Shown: positions 1-10,208, numbered from the stretch's first letter. The stretch: 64,000 nucleotides of DNA from Lachnospira sp. (GCA_017621205.1 JAGATQ010000006.1:1-64000); one strand, 5' to 3'. The notes: a model not told the origin generated them from the sequence alone. Made by a program: numbers and translations.

Positions 1-282
<282 letters not shown>

Positions 283-397
283 TTAGGCAGAGAGTTTAGT
301 AAGGAATCGAAGTGGAAGGAATCAGAAAAGAAGTCTTTGAAAGATGGTAAACCATCTTGACTGTGTGCAGTTTTTAGTGTATAAAGATATAGTTTAT

Positions 398-436
398 GGG
401 AGATGGGTCAAATGGTATGACAATGGTCTCCAAAAC
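398..436 (+). pseudogene. tRNA-Trp 5' half (truncated); left attachment-like repeat
   Basis: Aligned with the intact tRNA-Trp at 35561, bases 406-436 match 35569-35599 with one mismatch (424). They cover the D arm (GTCA/TGAC) and the anticodon loop CTCCAAA. The T arm and 3' acceptor strand are missing, and the acceptor 5' strand has diverged. Following a 23S gene, it looks like the original host tRNA-Trp cut near the anticodon stem by insertion of the element. It should not make a working tRNA. Confidence 0.75.
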
Positions 437-468
437 TGAAAGAAAAGGTTTAATTCTTAGAAATTAAT

Positions 469-511
469 AGTCTTCAAATCTTAGTAAGATAAAGATTTGA
501 GGACTTTTTTG
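469..511 (+). terminator. Intrinsic terminator after rrn operon
   Basis: A 14-bp stem (AGTCTTCAAATCTT with AAGATTTGAGGACT, one G-T pair) and a short loop are followed by a run of T. It would end rRNA transcripts just inside the element and shield the minus-strand tail genes from opposing transcription. Confidence 0.8.
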
Positions 512-621
512 TTTAATGATTAGTAGGATGAGTTAGGATGTTTAGGAAGCAATTGTAAACTTGACTACAACATTTTTAATGTATGATAGTGCAAAGATAA
601 AATATATTAATTGTCTAGGAG

Positions 622-674
622 TAAAAAATAGGGTTATTGCTTCATAAAATTTTATTCATTAAAGCAGTAACCCT
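622..674 (-). terminator. Terminator of fibre gene 1
   Basis: Read on the minus strand, an 11-bp stem (arms at 663-673 and 631-641) is followed by a TTTTTT run. It lies just past the fibre stop codon and marks the end of the late tail operon. Confidence 0.75.
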
Positions 675-697
675 AAATTTATAATTTATAACATTAT

Positions 698-3514
698 TTA
701 TTTTACTGGTTCATATTTTGATAATTTAGCTTCTAAATCTTTTACCTTGGTAGTTAGTTCTTGTATTGCTTTAAGGCAGTATACATTAATGATATTACCA
801 TTTATATTTTTAAGTGTTCCATAATTATTATCATTATTTTCAAGTTCTTCAGCAGCAGTTTGATCTACCTCATATACAGCCTCTGGAATTATTGGTTCTA
901 ATTGATTAGCAGATATACCCAAATCAACATGTCCTAAGTTTTCATCTTTCCAATCATAACCGACGAATTCTATTTGTTCAATTTTTTCTAATACATTATC
1001 TATTTTAGTTGGGGATATATTTTTCTTTAATTTGGTATCGGATGCCCACATGGTTATTCCATATGCACCATAATTGGTATTGCAATGCAGATAGTATCCG
1101 CTACTATTGCTAGATATTGTATAAGTATCGACTCTAGAGCCATAACCCATCATAGGAGAATATATTGTGCCTTGAGGAGTAGTAATGTTTATGTATCCCA
1201 TGCCACTATTTCGTGAATATATTGTAAGATATGGAAAATTGTTAGAGTAATTGCTGTATAAATATAGTCCTGCTCCTTGACCATCATTACAAAACAAATT
1301 AACTCTTGTATTACCAGCAGCATCATATATCAGCAATTGTCCTCCATATGATTCAAATCTATAATCTGATCGTATGGTACCACTGCCAGTATATATACTC
1401 TTATTATTATAAGTTCTAACCCATGTTGAATCCGTCATATATATACCACCACCATAGGTATCATTTATCCATCCAGAAGCTCCAGTAGTTGCAATCCAGT
1501 TATTGTTTACTGTAATCTTGCCATTAACTACAAGATTATTACACCAACATTCAAGCGTGCCAGACCTAGATTCAATAATCCTAGAAGTATAATCGGTAGA
1601 TGAGTTATTAAAGTGAAAATCTATATATGGTGTTGAATAATATAATTCTACCCCATTACCTCTCATATTAATTTTTCCAGTTGTGGTTAAATCTCCATTA
1701 TTAGTATCAACGCTAATAGACCAATCAGTTCCATTAGTTGTTCTTCCCGCTTTAAAACCATATAAACCTACATTGTCTTGAAAAGTTCCTATATTCCAAA
1801 AGTTACCACTTTTTGTTTTCGCAGCTAGCACAGGATAATAACCAGTATCGGTAACTCCGTTTGAAACACTAAAAGCAGCATTAGAAAGAGTCATTCCATT
1901 AGTCCAATTGCCGGATTTAGATCTGGCAGAAATATAGCCAGTATTATCTGATGCACCACCAGTTAATGTGCCACCAGTTTTAGGAAAATAAGTAGATGTA
2001 ATTACATTTCCACTACCATCTTGCGTTGCTTTAGTGGCAGAGCCAATAGTTTGACTACTAATATTTGCAGTTGTTATTACTTCAACTTGATGTGCCCAAT
2101 TTCCTGTTCCTCCTTTTGTTCCATTAGCAATAAACATTCTTGGATTTCCATTATTCTTGGTTACACCAATACCCGTTACATATGGAACATCGCTTCCTGT
2201 ATAATTGTCCATTAAAATGACATCCATGTATCCACCGGCAGGATTAGTAATTCCTTTAAAGGCATTCCACATATTAAATCTGGTTTTACCTGATGTTACA
2301 TAAGATGGAGATTGTTGTCCTCCATTGCCTGTATAGGTTCCATTTACTTGCATGGCAGTATTTGCTGCACCGCCAACGGAATCCGAACCAGCATATTTTA
2401 TAGTATCTGGCAAAGCCTTGATACTAGCAGGGGTAATATTAACGTTGCCCCGCATACCATTAACACTTGTAACTGGATTTCCAGCAAGTACATCCCACAT
2501 TCCATCTGCGGTTTTATATATGTTAGATCCAGCAGGTATTGTTAGACCAGAACCTTCTTTAAAATTTACATTAGTAGTAAACTCATCAAGTATGTTGTAC
2601 ATATCACCTTCGGATGCTGTTGACATAACGATATCAACAAATTGGGAAAAGTTTATTGTTCCCATTGGTCTTAATGTTCCTGAAAAGCTTTTTGATATTG
2701 ATTTTATCTGCTCGTAATAATGTTTGGCATTGTCTATATCTTCGTTTTCTCTTGTACCTGTTCCTCCATGGGCAAAACTTTCTGCTTTTGCAGCAGAGTC
2801 TGTGGCTTGTGATGCTTTATCGCTTGCAGTCATGGCACTTCCACTAGCTTGTCTTGCTGAACTTGCTGACTGCTGGGCATCTCTTGATGCATTGTCGGCA
2901 GAGGTAGTGGCTTCATTTGCAGAAGATTTAGCATTTTTAGAAGCTTCTAGTGCGTTATTTGCATTCATTTCTGATTGTTCTTTGTAATATTTAGCATTGT
3001 CGGTTGAGTCATTTTCTCTTACCTTGTCTTCCGTGCCAACAGCGTATGATTTAGAAAGATTGGCGTATTCTTTTGACTCCCTTGCTAGTGATTGTACAGT
3101 AGAGTAGTCATCGTTATCTTTGATATTATTATCATCCAATGCAGATTTGTGTACATTAATATAGAATTTTGTACTATATAGCCTGTTATTGTTAGAGTCT
3201 ATAAATTCTATATCACAGGTTTGTCTGCCAGGCGCTATTGTCATGGATTCATCTACTAAAATGGTAATAATATTCCCATTAATAGCTCCTATATCTTTAC
3301 CAATTGTTTTGTAAATATCGTATCCGTTTGATTTATGTATTCTTATATTGACTGTTAAGTCATTGGGAATAGCGTAGTCTATTCCATCTTTTTTTACATA
3401 TATATTTATTTCTCTTGATTTATGTTCGTATTGATTTACATGAATGGAATTAAGTACGTTATTTGTTAATTCCACATTTAAATCAACTGTTATGTCTTGA
3501 GCAAATTTTAGCAT
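698..3514 (-). CDS. Receptor-binding tail fibre 1 (BppU-type N-terminus, S74 chaperone)
   Basis: 938 residues. Residues 1 to about 125 resemble the N-terminal domain of phage baseplate upper protein BppU, which anchors fibres to the tail tip. An Ala/Ser-rich, probably coiled-coil stalk follows (about 145-260), then a beta-rich Gly/Asn/Thr body likely to bind the cell surface. The end has the intramolecular chaperone of peptidase family S74: the Ser-Asp pair at 825-826 (SDTKLKK) marks the expected self-cleavage site, and a terminal coiled coil begins near 900. In this family the chaperone guides trimer folding and then cuts itself off. A GGGAGG site precedes the ATG. The first 150 residues are nearly identical to fibre 2, while the bodies differ. 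Confidence 0.85.
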   Translation of the reverse strand: MLKFAQDITVDLNVELTNNVLNSIHVNQYEHKSREINIYVKKDGIDYAIPNDLTVNIRIHKSNGYDIYKTIGKDIGAINGNIITILVDESMTIAPGRQTCDIEFIDSNNNRLYSTKFYINVHKSALDDNNIKDNDDYSTVQSLARESKEYANLSKSYAVGTEDKVRENDSTDNAKYYKEQSEMNANNALEASKNAKSSANEATTSADNASRDAQQSASSARQASGSAMTASDKASQATDSAAKAESFAHGGTGTRENEDIDNAKHYYEQIKSISKSFSGTLRPMGTINFSQFVDIVMSTASEGDMYNILDEFTTNVNFKEGSGLTIPAGSNIYKTADGMWDVLAGNPVTSVNGMRGNVNITPASIKALPDTIKYAGSDSVGGAANTAMQVNGTYTGNGGQQSPSYVTSGKTRFNMWNAFKGITNPAGGYMDVILMDNYTGSDVPYVTGIGVTKNNGNPRMFIANGTKGGTGNWAHQVEVITTANISSQTIGSATKATQDGSGNVITSTYFPKTGGTLTGGASDNTGYISARSKSGNWTNGMTLSNAAFSVSNGVTDTGYYPVLAAKTKSGNFWNIGTFQDNVGLYGFKAGRTTNGTDWSISVDTNNGDLTTTGKINMRGNGVELYYSTPYIDFHFNNSSTDYTSRIIESRSGTLECWCNNLVVNGKITVNNNWIATTGASGWINDTYGGGIYMTDSTWVRTYNNKSIYTGSGTIRSDYRFESYGGQLLIYDAAGNTRVNLFCNDGQGAGLYLYSNYSNNFPYLTIYSRNSGMGYINITTPQGTIYSPMMGYGSRVDTYTISSNSSGYYLHCNTNYGAYGITMWASDTKLKKNISPTKIDNVLEKIEQIEFVGYDWKDENLGHVDLGISANQLEPIIPEAVYEVDQTAAEELENNDNNYGTLKNINGNIINVYCLKAIQELTTKVKDLEAKLSKYEPVK

Positions 3515-4158
3515 GTTAAGCCTCCCTACATAGTCAAGTGTTTTTTCCCTTAGAATAAGGGGTTCGTTTATATTATTTCTCAGATTTATGAGTCAATGTT
3601 ATGGATATTTCTCTGCATCTGGTGTGAAAATAGTGGTTTTTGGGTACACGAATTAAAACGTCTCTATATCCCCCTTTTAAATGGCCTTGTGTATACCCTT
3701 CCCTCTATGGCGAGTACCTCCCGTGTCTACCAGGAGCATCTCACAATTCTGGAGAGTCCTCACTTCCTTCGTTCCGCCTATCCATAACCAGGGTGTCATC
3801 TTAGCTCCTTTGCACGGTCGTGCCCTACGGTGATTGTTCCTGCCGACTGCTGACTCATTTTTTGTAAATTAATTCTTACTGACCTGCTTCCATGAAAGCA
3901 CCTTACGGTGGACGTTTCCTTCCATATCACCATCAACTGATCCCTCAGTCCGGTTTGTTTCTCAGCCTTTATCGGTGGTGAGATGGTATAACATATTTTA
4001 CAATTAAGTAATTATGGAGTTTAGACCAATTGTTAAACGGTGTTATACACCAAATTTACACCAAAAATAAAAAGGCATTACAGTATTTTTTATTTTCAAC
4101 ATACAGACAGTGTAATTTTGAGTTTGATTCTCATTGTTGAATCTTTAAATACATATTA
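3515..4158. other. ORF-less, GC-richer block between the two fibre genes
   Basis: No credible gene. From about 3590 to 3990 the base composition is clearly less AT-rich than on both sides, and several short inverted segments suggest a folded RNA or an insertion remnant. Read on the minus strand, the look (GGAAACGTCC, AAGGTGCTTTC, GGTTATGGATAGGCGG) recalls the ribozyme part of a group II intron. No reverse transcriptase frame and no recognisable domain V hairpin were found. The group II reading is tentative. Confidence 0.4.
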
Positions 4159-4196
4159 TAAAAAATAGGGAACACACCAATTAAGAGTGTTCCCTA
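4159..4196 (-). terminator. Terminator of fibre gene 2
   Basis: On the minus strand an 8-bp GGGAACAC stem is followed by TATTTTTT. It lies about 110 bases beyond the fibre 2 stop codon. Confidence 0.75.
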
Positions 4197-4306
4197 AATA
4201 TATATTCTATGTTTTTAACATAACAAATAAATACCATAGAAGGGTGTCCCGTTTATCTCTGACCACTTTATGTAGCTTGTCAAAAATTTTATAACAATTT
4301 CTTGTG

Positions 4307-7015
4307 TTAGAAAGTATTTATATTTTCTAACATTTCAATTCGTGCATGAAGTTCCTTATTTTCCTCAATTAATTCTTGATATTTCGTCTCTAAATTGTCT
4401 AAACGCTCTTTTGACTTTTTATCTTTATTACTCAGTTCTTGAATTGCTTTTATACAATAATTTAATAATACGGGTGTATTTATTTCTTTTATAGTATCAT
4501 ATTCAGATTCTTTAGGTTGCGGTGTTTCAATAACAGCTTCTGCAATTATTTCTTGCAGTTCATTTGCTGAAATTCCTAAGTTTACATGTCCGAGTGTATC
4601 TTTCCAATCAAATTCAATACATTGTATAGAGTTAATTTTTTCTAGAGCATCATTTACTTTGGTAGGATTGATATTAGTTTTTAATCTAGTATCACTTGTT
4701 GAATAAGTTAAAGTTTTTGTACCATTAGCTGTATTGACACATAACCATCTTCCATCAGAATAATTATGTTCATATATAGTATTCACTACGTTCGAATAAT
4801 ATTCAACCTTTGGAGAATCTGTTGTCATTATTGGATAATAATTGATATTTTTAGTAGTTACTTGCATCATAGGAAACGTATAAGTTTTAGCAGAGATATC
4901 ATAATTTAGTTGCCCAGAACTTGTAATGCTCAACACACATGAATTTGCAGATAGTTTTTGTGTTGTGTCAGATTCAAAAGCAAAATCAGCATGTTCAGCA
5001 TTCGTACATGTTTCAACATCATACAATGCATTGCTTTTTATAGCTACATCATCGTTTAAAAATAAATCTGCTGTTTTATATCCGCTTTCAATTGTAGTTG
5101 TATATGAAGATGCTAACTGTAAATAATTATTATTTAGTCCTATTAATGTAAATTTCAAATACTCGGTATTTAATGAAGTTGATGAAGTGTGTATTTCAAC
5201 ATACATATTATCATTATTGTATACACATCGCACAGCATCTATGATTATACTATTAAGTTTGCAAGATAATTGTGTAATTCTAGGTGGATTAGTACCATAT
5301 CCAGGGCATATTAACACATAAAAACTATTGGTATTGGAATAGTTATAACCCTTACTAAATCCTATTATAAATGGACTTTCAGTATATCTAATAGCAGAAG
5401 TTAATCTTATCCACCCAATAGAGGTTGCCCAATTAAATACTTGGTTTGATATCTGTTTGCCGGGTGTAGAATAATTCATACAATTAATATGGTCTAACAC
5501 TTTTCTCCAAGCTCCCCAAGATCCATTATTCTTTCCCCTTGTTGCTATTTGACCAGTTCTATAATCAGTATATATTTGAGCTTTCCAAGCATCAGAATAT
5601 CTTTGAGTAATTAAAGAGCCATCATTTTGACCTAGAATAGAAGATGTTCCACTTACATATCCTATACAATTTACATTTGGGTCTAGTCCAAGATTTGTAG
5701 TTGACGTCGTTAAAAAATAGTCTAAAGATTTAGAACCTCCAGATTTTATAATATCAGGAGATACCGCTCTTAATTCATTTCCATTCCAACCAGCTAACCA
5801 AACTACACTGTCTAGTCCGGATTTAGAATAAGCTATAGTTATATTTCTACCATCACCCGCATCTACAATATTGGCAGCTTTAGTTGCAGCCCCACAAACA
5901 GAATCTGAACCAGCGTACTTTGTTGTATTTGGTAATGCACCTATTCCAGCAGCAGTAATATTAACATTTCCTCGCATACCATTAACGCTTGTGACTGGAC
6001 TTCCAGCAAGTACATCCCACATTCCATCTGTAGTTTTGTATATGTTGGCTCCAGCAGGTATCCAATGTCCTTCTCCTTCTTTAAAAATAGGACTTGTGAC
6101 AAATTCATCAGAGATATTATACATATCGCCTTCACTAGCAGTATTCATCACAGTATTTGCAAATAAAGAGAAGCCTATTGTCCCTTTTGGTCTTAATGTA
6201 CCTGAAAAACTTTCTGATATAGATTTAGCTTGCTCATAATAATACTTAGCATTGTCAGATGCTTCATTTGGGCGCACATTTCCAGCTCCAACCGCATAGC
6301 TTTGAGATTGTTTTGCATAATTTTCTGAATTTGTTGCACTTGTAGATGCTTCATTAGCTTTTGTTGTAGCTATATTTGCACTATTTGCTGCATTGTTTTC
6401 ACTTTCTTTAGCATTTGATTCAGATACACTTGCTTCCTCTGCCTTTGATACAGCTATATTTTTTGCAATTTCTGACTGTTCTTTATAATATTTAGCGTTA
6501 TCAATGGAATCATTTTCTCTTATTTCATTATTAGTGCCAACAGCGTAAGATTCAGAAAGATTGGCGTATTCTTTTGACTCCCTTGCTAATGACTGTACGG
6601 TAGAGTAGTCATCGTTATCTTTGATATTATTATCATCCAATGCAGATTTGTGTACATTAATATAGAATTTTGTACTATATAGCCTGTTATTGTTAGAGTC
6701 TATAAATTCTATATCACAGGTTTGTCTGCCATGTGCTATTGTCATGGATTCATCTACTATAATAGTAATAATATTTCCATTAATAGCTCCTATATCTTTA
6801 CCAATTGTTTTGTAAATATCGTATCCGTTTGATTTATGGATTCTTATATTGACTGTTAAGTTATTGGGAATAGGGTAGTCTATTCCATCTTTTTTTACAT
6901 ATATATTTATTTCTCTAGATTTATGTTCGTATTGATTTACATGAATGGAATTAAGAACGTTATTTGTTAATTCCACATTTAAATCAACTGTTATGTCTTG
7001 AGCAAATTTTAACAT
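4307..7015 (-). CDS. Receptor-binding tail fibre 2 (BppU-type N-terminus, S74 chaperone)
   Basis: 902 residues, built like fibre 1: a BppU-like anchor (1 to about 125, nearly identical to fibre 1), an Ala/Ser/Glu-rich stalk, and a shared block around residues 270-370 (GTLRPKGTI, SVNGMRGNVNIT). An unrelated central body follows, then an S74 chaperone with Ser-Asp at 774-775 (SDTRLKT) and a long coiled coil. A shared anchor with different bodies implies that both compete for the same tail-tip site and recognise different surface targets. The 5' flank (GGAGGCTTAAC before ATG) matches that of fibre 1, so duplication included the ribosome binding site. Confidence 0.85.
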   Translation of the reverse strand: MLKFAQDITVDLNVELTNNVLNSIHVNQYEHKSREINIYVKKDGIDYPIPNNLTVNIRIHKSNGYDIYKTIGKDIGAINGNIITIIVDESMTIAHGRQTCDIEFIDSNNNRLYSTKFYINVHKSALDDNNIKDNDDYSTVQSLARESKEYANLSESYAVGTNNEIRENDSIDNAKYYKEQSEIAKNIAVSKAEEASVSESNAKESENNAANSANIATTKANEASTSATNSENYAKQSQSYAVGAGNVRPNEASDNAKYYYEQAKSISESFSGTLRPKGTIGFSLFANTVMNTASEGDMYNISDEFVTSPIFKEGEGHWIPAGANIYKTTDGMWDVLAGSPVTSVNGMRGNVNITAAGIGALPNTTKYAGSDSVCGAATKAANIVDAGDGRNITIAYSKSGLDSVVWLAGWNGNELRAVSPDIIKSGGSKSLDYFLTTSTTNLGLDPNVNCIGYVSGTSSILGQNDGSLITQRYSDAWKAQIYTDYRTGQIATRGKNNGSWGAWRKVLDHINCMNYSTPGKQISNQVFNWATSIGWIRLTSAIRYTESPFIIGFSKGYNYSNTNSFYVLICPGYGTNPPRITQLSCKLNSIIIDAVRCVYNNDNMYVEIHTSSTSLNTEYLKFTLIGLNNNYLQLASSYTTTIESGYKTADLFLNDDVAIKSNALYDVETCTNAEHADFAFESDTTQKLSANSCVLSITSSGQLNYDISAKTYTFPMMQVTTKNINYYPIMTTDSPKVEYYSNVVNTIYEHNYSDGRWLCVNTANGTKTLTYSTSDTRLKTNINPTKVNDALEKINSIQCIEFDWKDTLGHVNLGISANELQEIIAEAVIETPQPKESEYDTIKEINTPVLLNYCIKAIQELSNKDKKSKERLDNLETKYQELIEENKELHARIEMLENINTF

Positions 7016-7062
7016 GTTAAGCCTCCTTTGTAAGTTTTGTGGATGAGAGGGTTTAGGGTAAT

Positions 7063-7094
7063 AAAAAAACAGGAGAGTGGTTTCTCCTGTTTTG
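7063..7094 (-). terminator. Terminator of the YHYH-domain gene
   Basis: A 9-bp AACAGGAGA/TCTCCTGTT stem with T-rich flanks, reading best on the minus strand (T7). It separates the YHYH gene from the fibre genes, so fibre 2 probably needs its own promoter between 7016 and 7062 or depends on read-through. Confidence 0.7.
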
Positions 7095-7108
7095 GGATAA
7101 AAACATAT

Positions 7109-7573
7109 TTAAAGTTTGATTTTTAATTTCTTTAATAACTTTTTAGTTATTTTTCCATCAACCTTCATATCTTCATCTACTTGATATTTTTTGATTGCCT
7201 TTTTGGTATTTTTTCCACATTTACCATCTACTTTACCACAATCATATCCTAACTTATTAAGCTTTTTCTGTACTTTCTTTACAACGGAAGCTTTATAATA
7301 TTTTGAAGTAGATGAACTTGTACTTTTAGTACTGCTAGAAGATGAATTTGATGATGAGCTACTCGAAGAGGAGTAAGGACATACACCATTTTTATGTAAG
7401 TGTGCGGGATGACCTCCACAATGGTAATGATAGTCTCCTAGTCCACTTCTGTTTTTGTAATCGTGATGACCGCCAGATGAATCTGTTCTGCCTGAATGGG
7501 CAGATGGTGCAGTATATGAGAATAAAAATACTGCACACAAAATAATCGTTGCAACTCTTTTGAAATGTTTCAT
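7109..7573 (-). CDS. Secreted YHYH-domain protein with peptidoglycan-binding domain
   Basis: 154 residues from the ATG at 7573, chosen because GGAGG lies 7 bases upstream; an in-frame ATG 6 codons earlier has no such site. A signal peptide (residues 1-25) is followed by a His-rich YHYH domain (GLGDYHYHCGGHPAHLH, a metal-binding-looking motif seen in exported Gram-positive proteins), a Ser-rich linker, and a C-terminal PG_binding_1-type module (about 95-154, KVQKKLNKLGY and GKNTKKAIKKYQ). It probably associates with the cell wall. Its link to the tail is unclear: it may be a cargo gene or may help particles at the wall. Confidence 0.75.
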   Translation of the reverse strand: MKHFKRVATIILCAVFLFSYTAPSAHSGRTDSSGGHHDYKNRSGLGDYHYHCGGHPAHLHKNGVCPYSSSSSSSSNSSSSSTKSTSSSTSKYYKASVVKKVQKKLNKLGYDCGKVDGKCGKNTKKAIKKYQVDEDMKVDGKITKKLLKKLKIKL

Positions 7574-7996
7574 ATGAATTCCTCCAGTCAATTTATTTTA
7601 GATTATTATACTGTATAATTCGGCAAAAAGATATAATAATATTTTTTGTATAATAAATTAATTTGATAAATAATAATTATGTTTGTTGTTTACCCGAATA
7701 TAATATCGCATTCTCCATAATTCTTGCATCTGTTTAGATAAGTAGATAATAATGCAGCTTTTGGTGTAATTATTATTCCTTGCTTTTATATTATCCATAA
7801 AATTGCTATATCCGTTAATTTTTATATATTTTTATAATGATTTTGGGAGTTAGCAAACTATTCTGGTTTAATTTACTATTTTATTTGTTAGCATATTATT
7901 AAAATTATTATATATAATATTTGCACTAAAACTTCCATTTATTGACAAATTATGTTAGAATTAGAAAAAATAAATAACAAACAGGAGGAATAAAGA
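7574..7996. other. AT-rich divergent intergenic region
   Basis: Between two divergently read genes. Very AT-rich. It should hold promoters for both, but I could not pick convincing -35/-10 pairs with standard spacing. No RNA gene or repeat recognised. Confidence 0.4.
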
Positions 7997-8785
7997 ATGG
8001 TTTATATTATAGTATATTGGATAATTGGGGGTGTTATTTGGGGGATTGTATGTAATAAGGTAATCGAAAACAAAGGATATAGGGAAAACTGGTTTTGGTG
8101 GGGTTTTTTCTTTGAATTTCTAGCTGTAATTGTCGCAGCAACGAAACCACAAGTTCATTATTCTAAGATGGAAAACGATGTGGATACACAATATGGCATT
8201 ACTCTTTCTAGTTTTGCTGAAGAAATAAGAGCAAAGGAATATCTTAGAGAAGGAGGATGGAAATGTAATAGTTGTGGCACTGTTAACCCACATTATAAGG
8301 ATAGATGTCATTGTGGTCGAACAAAGGAGTATAATGATAATGAGACTGATAAAAAACTAAAAAAGCAATCTTCTTCTGAACAAAATGTAGACATAAAAAC
8401 AGAATCTGAAAAAATTCAATTAATAAAGAAATACAAGGAATTACTTGATATGGGTGGAATTACAGAAGAAGAATTTAACAAAAAAAAGGAAAGTCTAATT
8501 TCAGATTCTTTAATACCAGAAGAAAATACAGAAGATTATTTTATTGTTAAAAAAGAAGAAATAAATGGTTGGAAATGTTCTAATTGTGACACAGTTAATT
8601 CGGACGATGCAAAATTATGTAAACATTGTGGTGCAATCAAAATGAGAGCAACTTATAAGAAAAAAATTGACCCTAAATTATTAGACTGGATATGTCCCAA
8701 ATGTAATAATATAAATAAATGCTATATTGGAAGATGTGAATGCGGTACATCAAAGAGTCAAGGGAAACTGGTGAAAGAAGAGTAA
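7997..8785 (+). CDS. Membrane-anchored zinc-ribbon protein with SHOCT motif
   Basis: 262 residues. The N-terminus holds two hydrophobic stretches (about 1-20 and 33-50) that look like membrane anchors. Three CxxC zinc-ribbon pairs of RanBP2-like spacing follow (CNSCGT, CSNCDT, CPKCNN, each with a second Cys pair 10-11 residues on). Between the first and second is a SHOCT-like helix pair (KKYKELLDMGGITEEEFNKKK, about 145-167). SHOCT segments often mark membrane-linked oligomerising proteins. AGGAGG lies just before the ATG. It opens a plus-strand island inside a minus-strand tail operon, as phage accessory (moron) genes do. Function unknown. Confidence 0.65.
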   Translation: MVYIIVYWIIGGVIWGIVCNKVIENKGYRENWFWWGFFFEFLAVIVAATKPQVHYSKMENDVDTQYGITLSSFAEEIRAKEYLREGGWKCNSCGTVNPHYKDRCHCGRTKEYNDNETDKKLKKQSSSEQNVDIKTESEKIQLIKKYKELLDMGGITEEEFNKKKESLISDSLIPEENTEDYFIVKKEEINGWKCSNCDTVNSDDAKLCKHCGAIKMRATYKKKIDPKLLDWICPKCNNINKCYIGRCECGTSKSQGKLVKEE

Positions 8786-9090
8786 CAGTTTCTGGTATAT
8801 AAAAACCTATACTTAAAATATTAAAGGAGAAATTGAAGATATAACAAAAAGAGAAAAAATAATGCAATTATGATATGTATCATTGTTATATTGTCGCAAT
8901 TCTTTAACTTTTGCTTTAATGTTTCGATTTCTCCTTCAACCCCTTATATGTTTTCTCTCCTAATGATATATGGTATTAATATGTGAATAGTATTAAAATT
9001 TAAGTGAAAAATGTGTACATATCATGAATTATATGTTAAAATAATAGTAATATGTAATTATTTACAATAAATAATAACGGAGGTATCAGT
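8786..9090. other. Spacer containing start of a tandem duplication
   Basis: From about 8887 onward the sequence is almost the same as 10258-10461, so the 5' flank of the next gene was duplicated with the gene. A hairpin-forming tract occurs near 8890-8950. No gene seen. Confidence 0.6.
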
Positions 9091-10173
9091 ATGCATAATA
9101 AAAAATTAACAAGAATTTGTTCTTTTCTTTTAATATTAGCTATATTAGGTAATTATGTTGTTATTAGTAGTGCAGAAGAAAACAACAGTAATCTTAATGA
9201 GCAATTAACATCAGGCAATGCACATACCGAATCGGGTGATGCTAATAATGCTTCTGGAGATGCCGTTGATTCTACTATAGATTTAACTGAATACGAATAC
9301 AGAGAAGTGATTGAAGAAGGTTCATTAATGACAATTCGTGTTGGTGAAATAAAAAATATAGAAAACACAGATGTAACGATATCATCTACATTATCTGAAG
9401 ATTTTATTAATACTATGAGCGACAGTTCTTTGAAGACAGAATTATTAGAAAATGGTAAAAAATATATTGATAAAAATTCTGTAAGGTATAGACAGTGTAA
9501 TTTAAAAATAGCACAGGATGATATTATTAATTATTTTGAAGAGTTATATTTTGGAGAGGACGTTTTTTTACATTTTAAATTTGAGTCAGGCATAGATTTT
9601 AAATTAAATCGTATTGAAGTGTTATGGTGGACAGCAGGTGATACCCCTACTTATAGTGGAACTCCTAATCTTTTATATATTGTCCCTGATCCTGATAGTT
9701 ATAATTTGACTGAGGCAAATACTAGTGGTTGGAGTTCTCTTATTTATACAAATGATTTATCAATGACAAGAGAATATATTGTTGGCGTTTATCTTATTGG
9801 CACTATAAAGCCACCGACTCCATCAACACCATCAACACCATCAACACCATCAACGCTACCGACAATAACAACAGCAGCTGAAACGACAACAGAAGCTTCG
9901 TCTTTAGTTATTTGTTCTACAACAGAAACAAATACAACACCTAAAGACAAAACTAAGCCGATTGTCAAAGGTGTTAAGAATAAAAAAATTTATAAAAAAG
10001 CTATAATCATTAAATTCAGCGATAAACAGTCAGGGATTAAAAAAGCTACCTTAAATGGCAGAAAGATTAAAACTGGTAAGAAAGTAAAGAAGAATGGTAA
10101 ATATATACTTAAAGTTTATGATAAAGCGGGAAATTGTACTACTGTGAAATTTTTGGTTAAGAAGAAAAAGTAA
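9091..10173 (+). CDS. Secreted protein with C-terminal Ig-like domain, copy A
   Basis: 360 residues. A signal peptide (about 1-28), a Ser/Asn-rich stretch and an unrecognised domain (70-235) are followed by a Pro/Thr linker with four PST repeats and a Lys-rich Ig-like fold (about 285-360; DKTKP, FSDKQSGI, YDKAGNCTTV) like those in clostridial surface proteins. The protein is probably exported and wall-associated through its basic end. GGAGG lies 8 bases before ATG. With copy B it sits on the opposite strand to the tail genes, which suggests cargo expressed in the uninduced state. Function unknown; an immunity or surface-masking role is only a guess. Confidence 0.7.
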   Translation: MHNKKLTRICSFLLILAILGNYVVISSAEENNSNLNEQLTSGNAHTESGDANNASGDAVDSTIDLTEYEYREVIEEGSLMTIRVGEIKNIENTDVTISSTLSEDFINTMSDSSLKTELLENGKKYIDKNSVRYRQCNLKIAQDDIINYFEELYFGEDVFLHFKFESGIDFKLNRIEVLWWTAGDTPTYSGTPNLLYIVPDPDSYNLTEANTSGWSSLIYTNDLSMTREYIVGVYLIGTIKPPTPSTPSTPSTPSTLPTITTAAETTTEASSLVICSTTETNTTPKDKTKPIVKGVKNKKIYKKAIIIKFSDKQSGIKKATLNGRKIKTGKKVKKNGKYILKVYDKAGNCTTVKFLVKKKK

Positions 10174-10180
10174 TATGTTT

Positions 10181-10208
10181 AAAGAGTGGGTGTAATGCCC
10201 ACTCTTAT
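10181..10208 (+). terminator. Terminator after copy A
   Basis: A 9-bp AAGAGTGGG/CCCACTCTT stem with a 7-base loop, directly after the stop codon. Weak T tract. Confidence 0.6.

Larger units (their letters stand above)
283..697. other. rrn-distal spacer and left edge of the element
   Basis: No protein gene seen. The stretch holds the rRNA trailer, a decayed 5' half of tRNA-Trp (398-436), a terminator that would stop rrn read-through (469-511) and, on the other strand, the terminator of the last tail-fibre gene (622-674). Sequence after 436 no longer resembles tRNA and is taken as element DNA. Confidence 0.7.

Noticed and set aside
698..7015. Diversity-generating retroelement at the fibre genes
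   Set aside because: No reverse transcriptase or Avd-like gene and no template/variable repeat pair was found; the shared fibre segments are explained by duplication.
9810..9857. Short tandem repeat (CCATCAACA units) that could be taken for an array
   Set aside because: It is in frame and encodes a PST-rich linker within a secreted protein. Unit length and spacing do not fit CRISPR.
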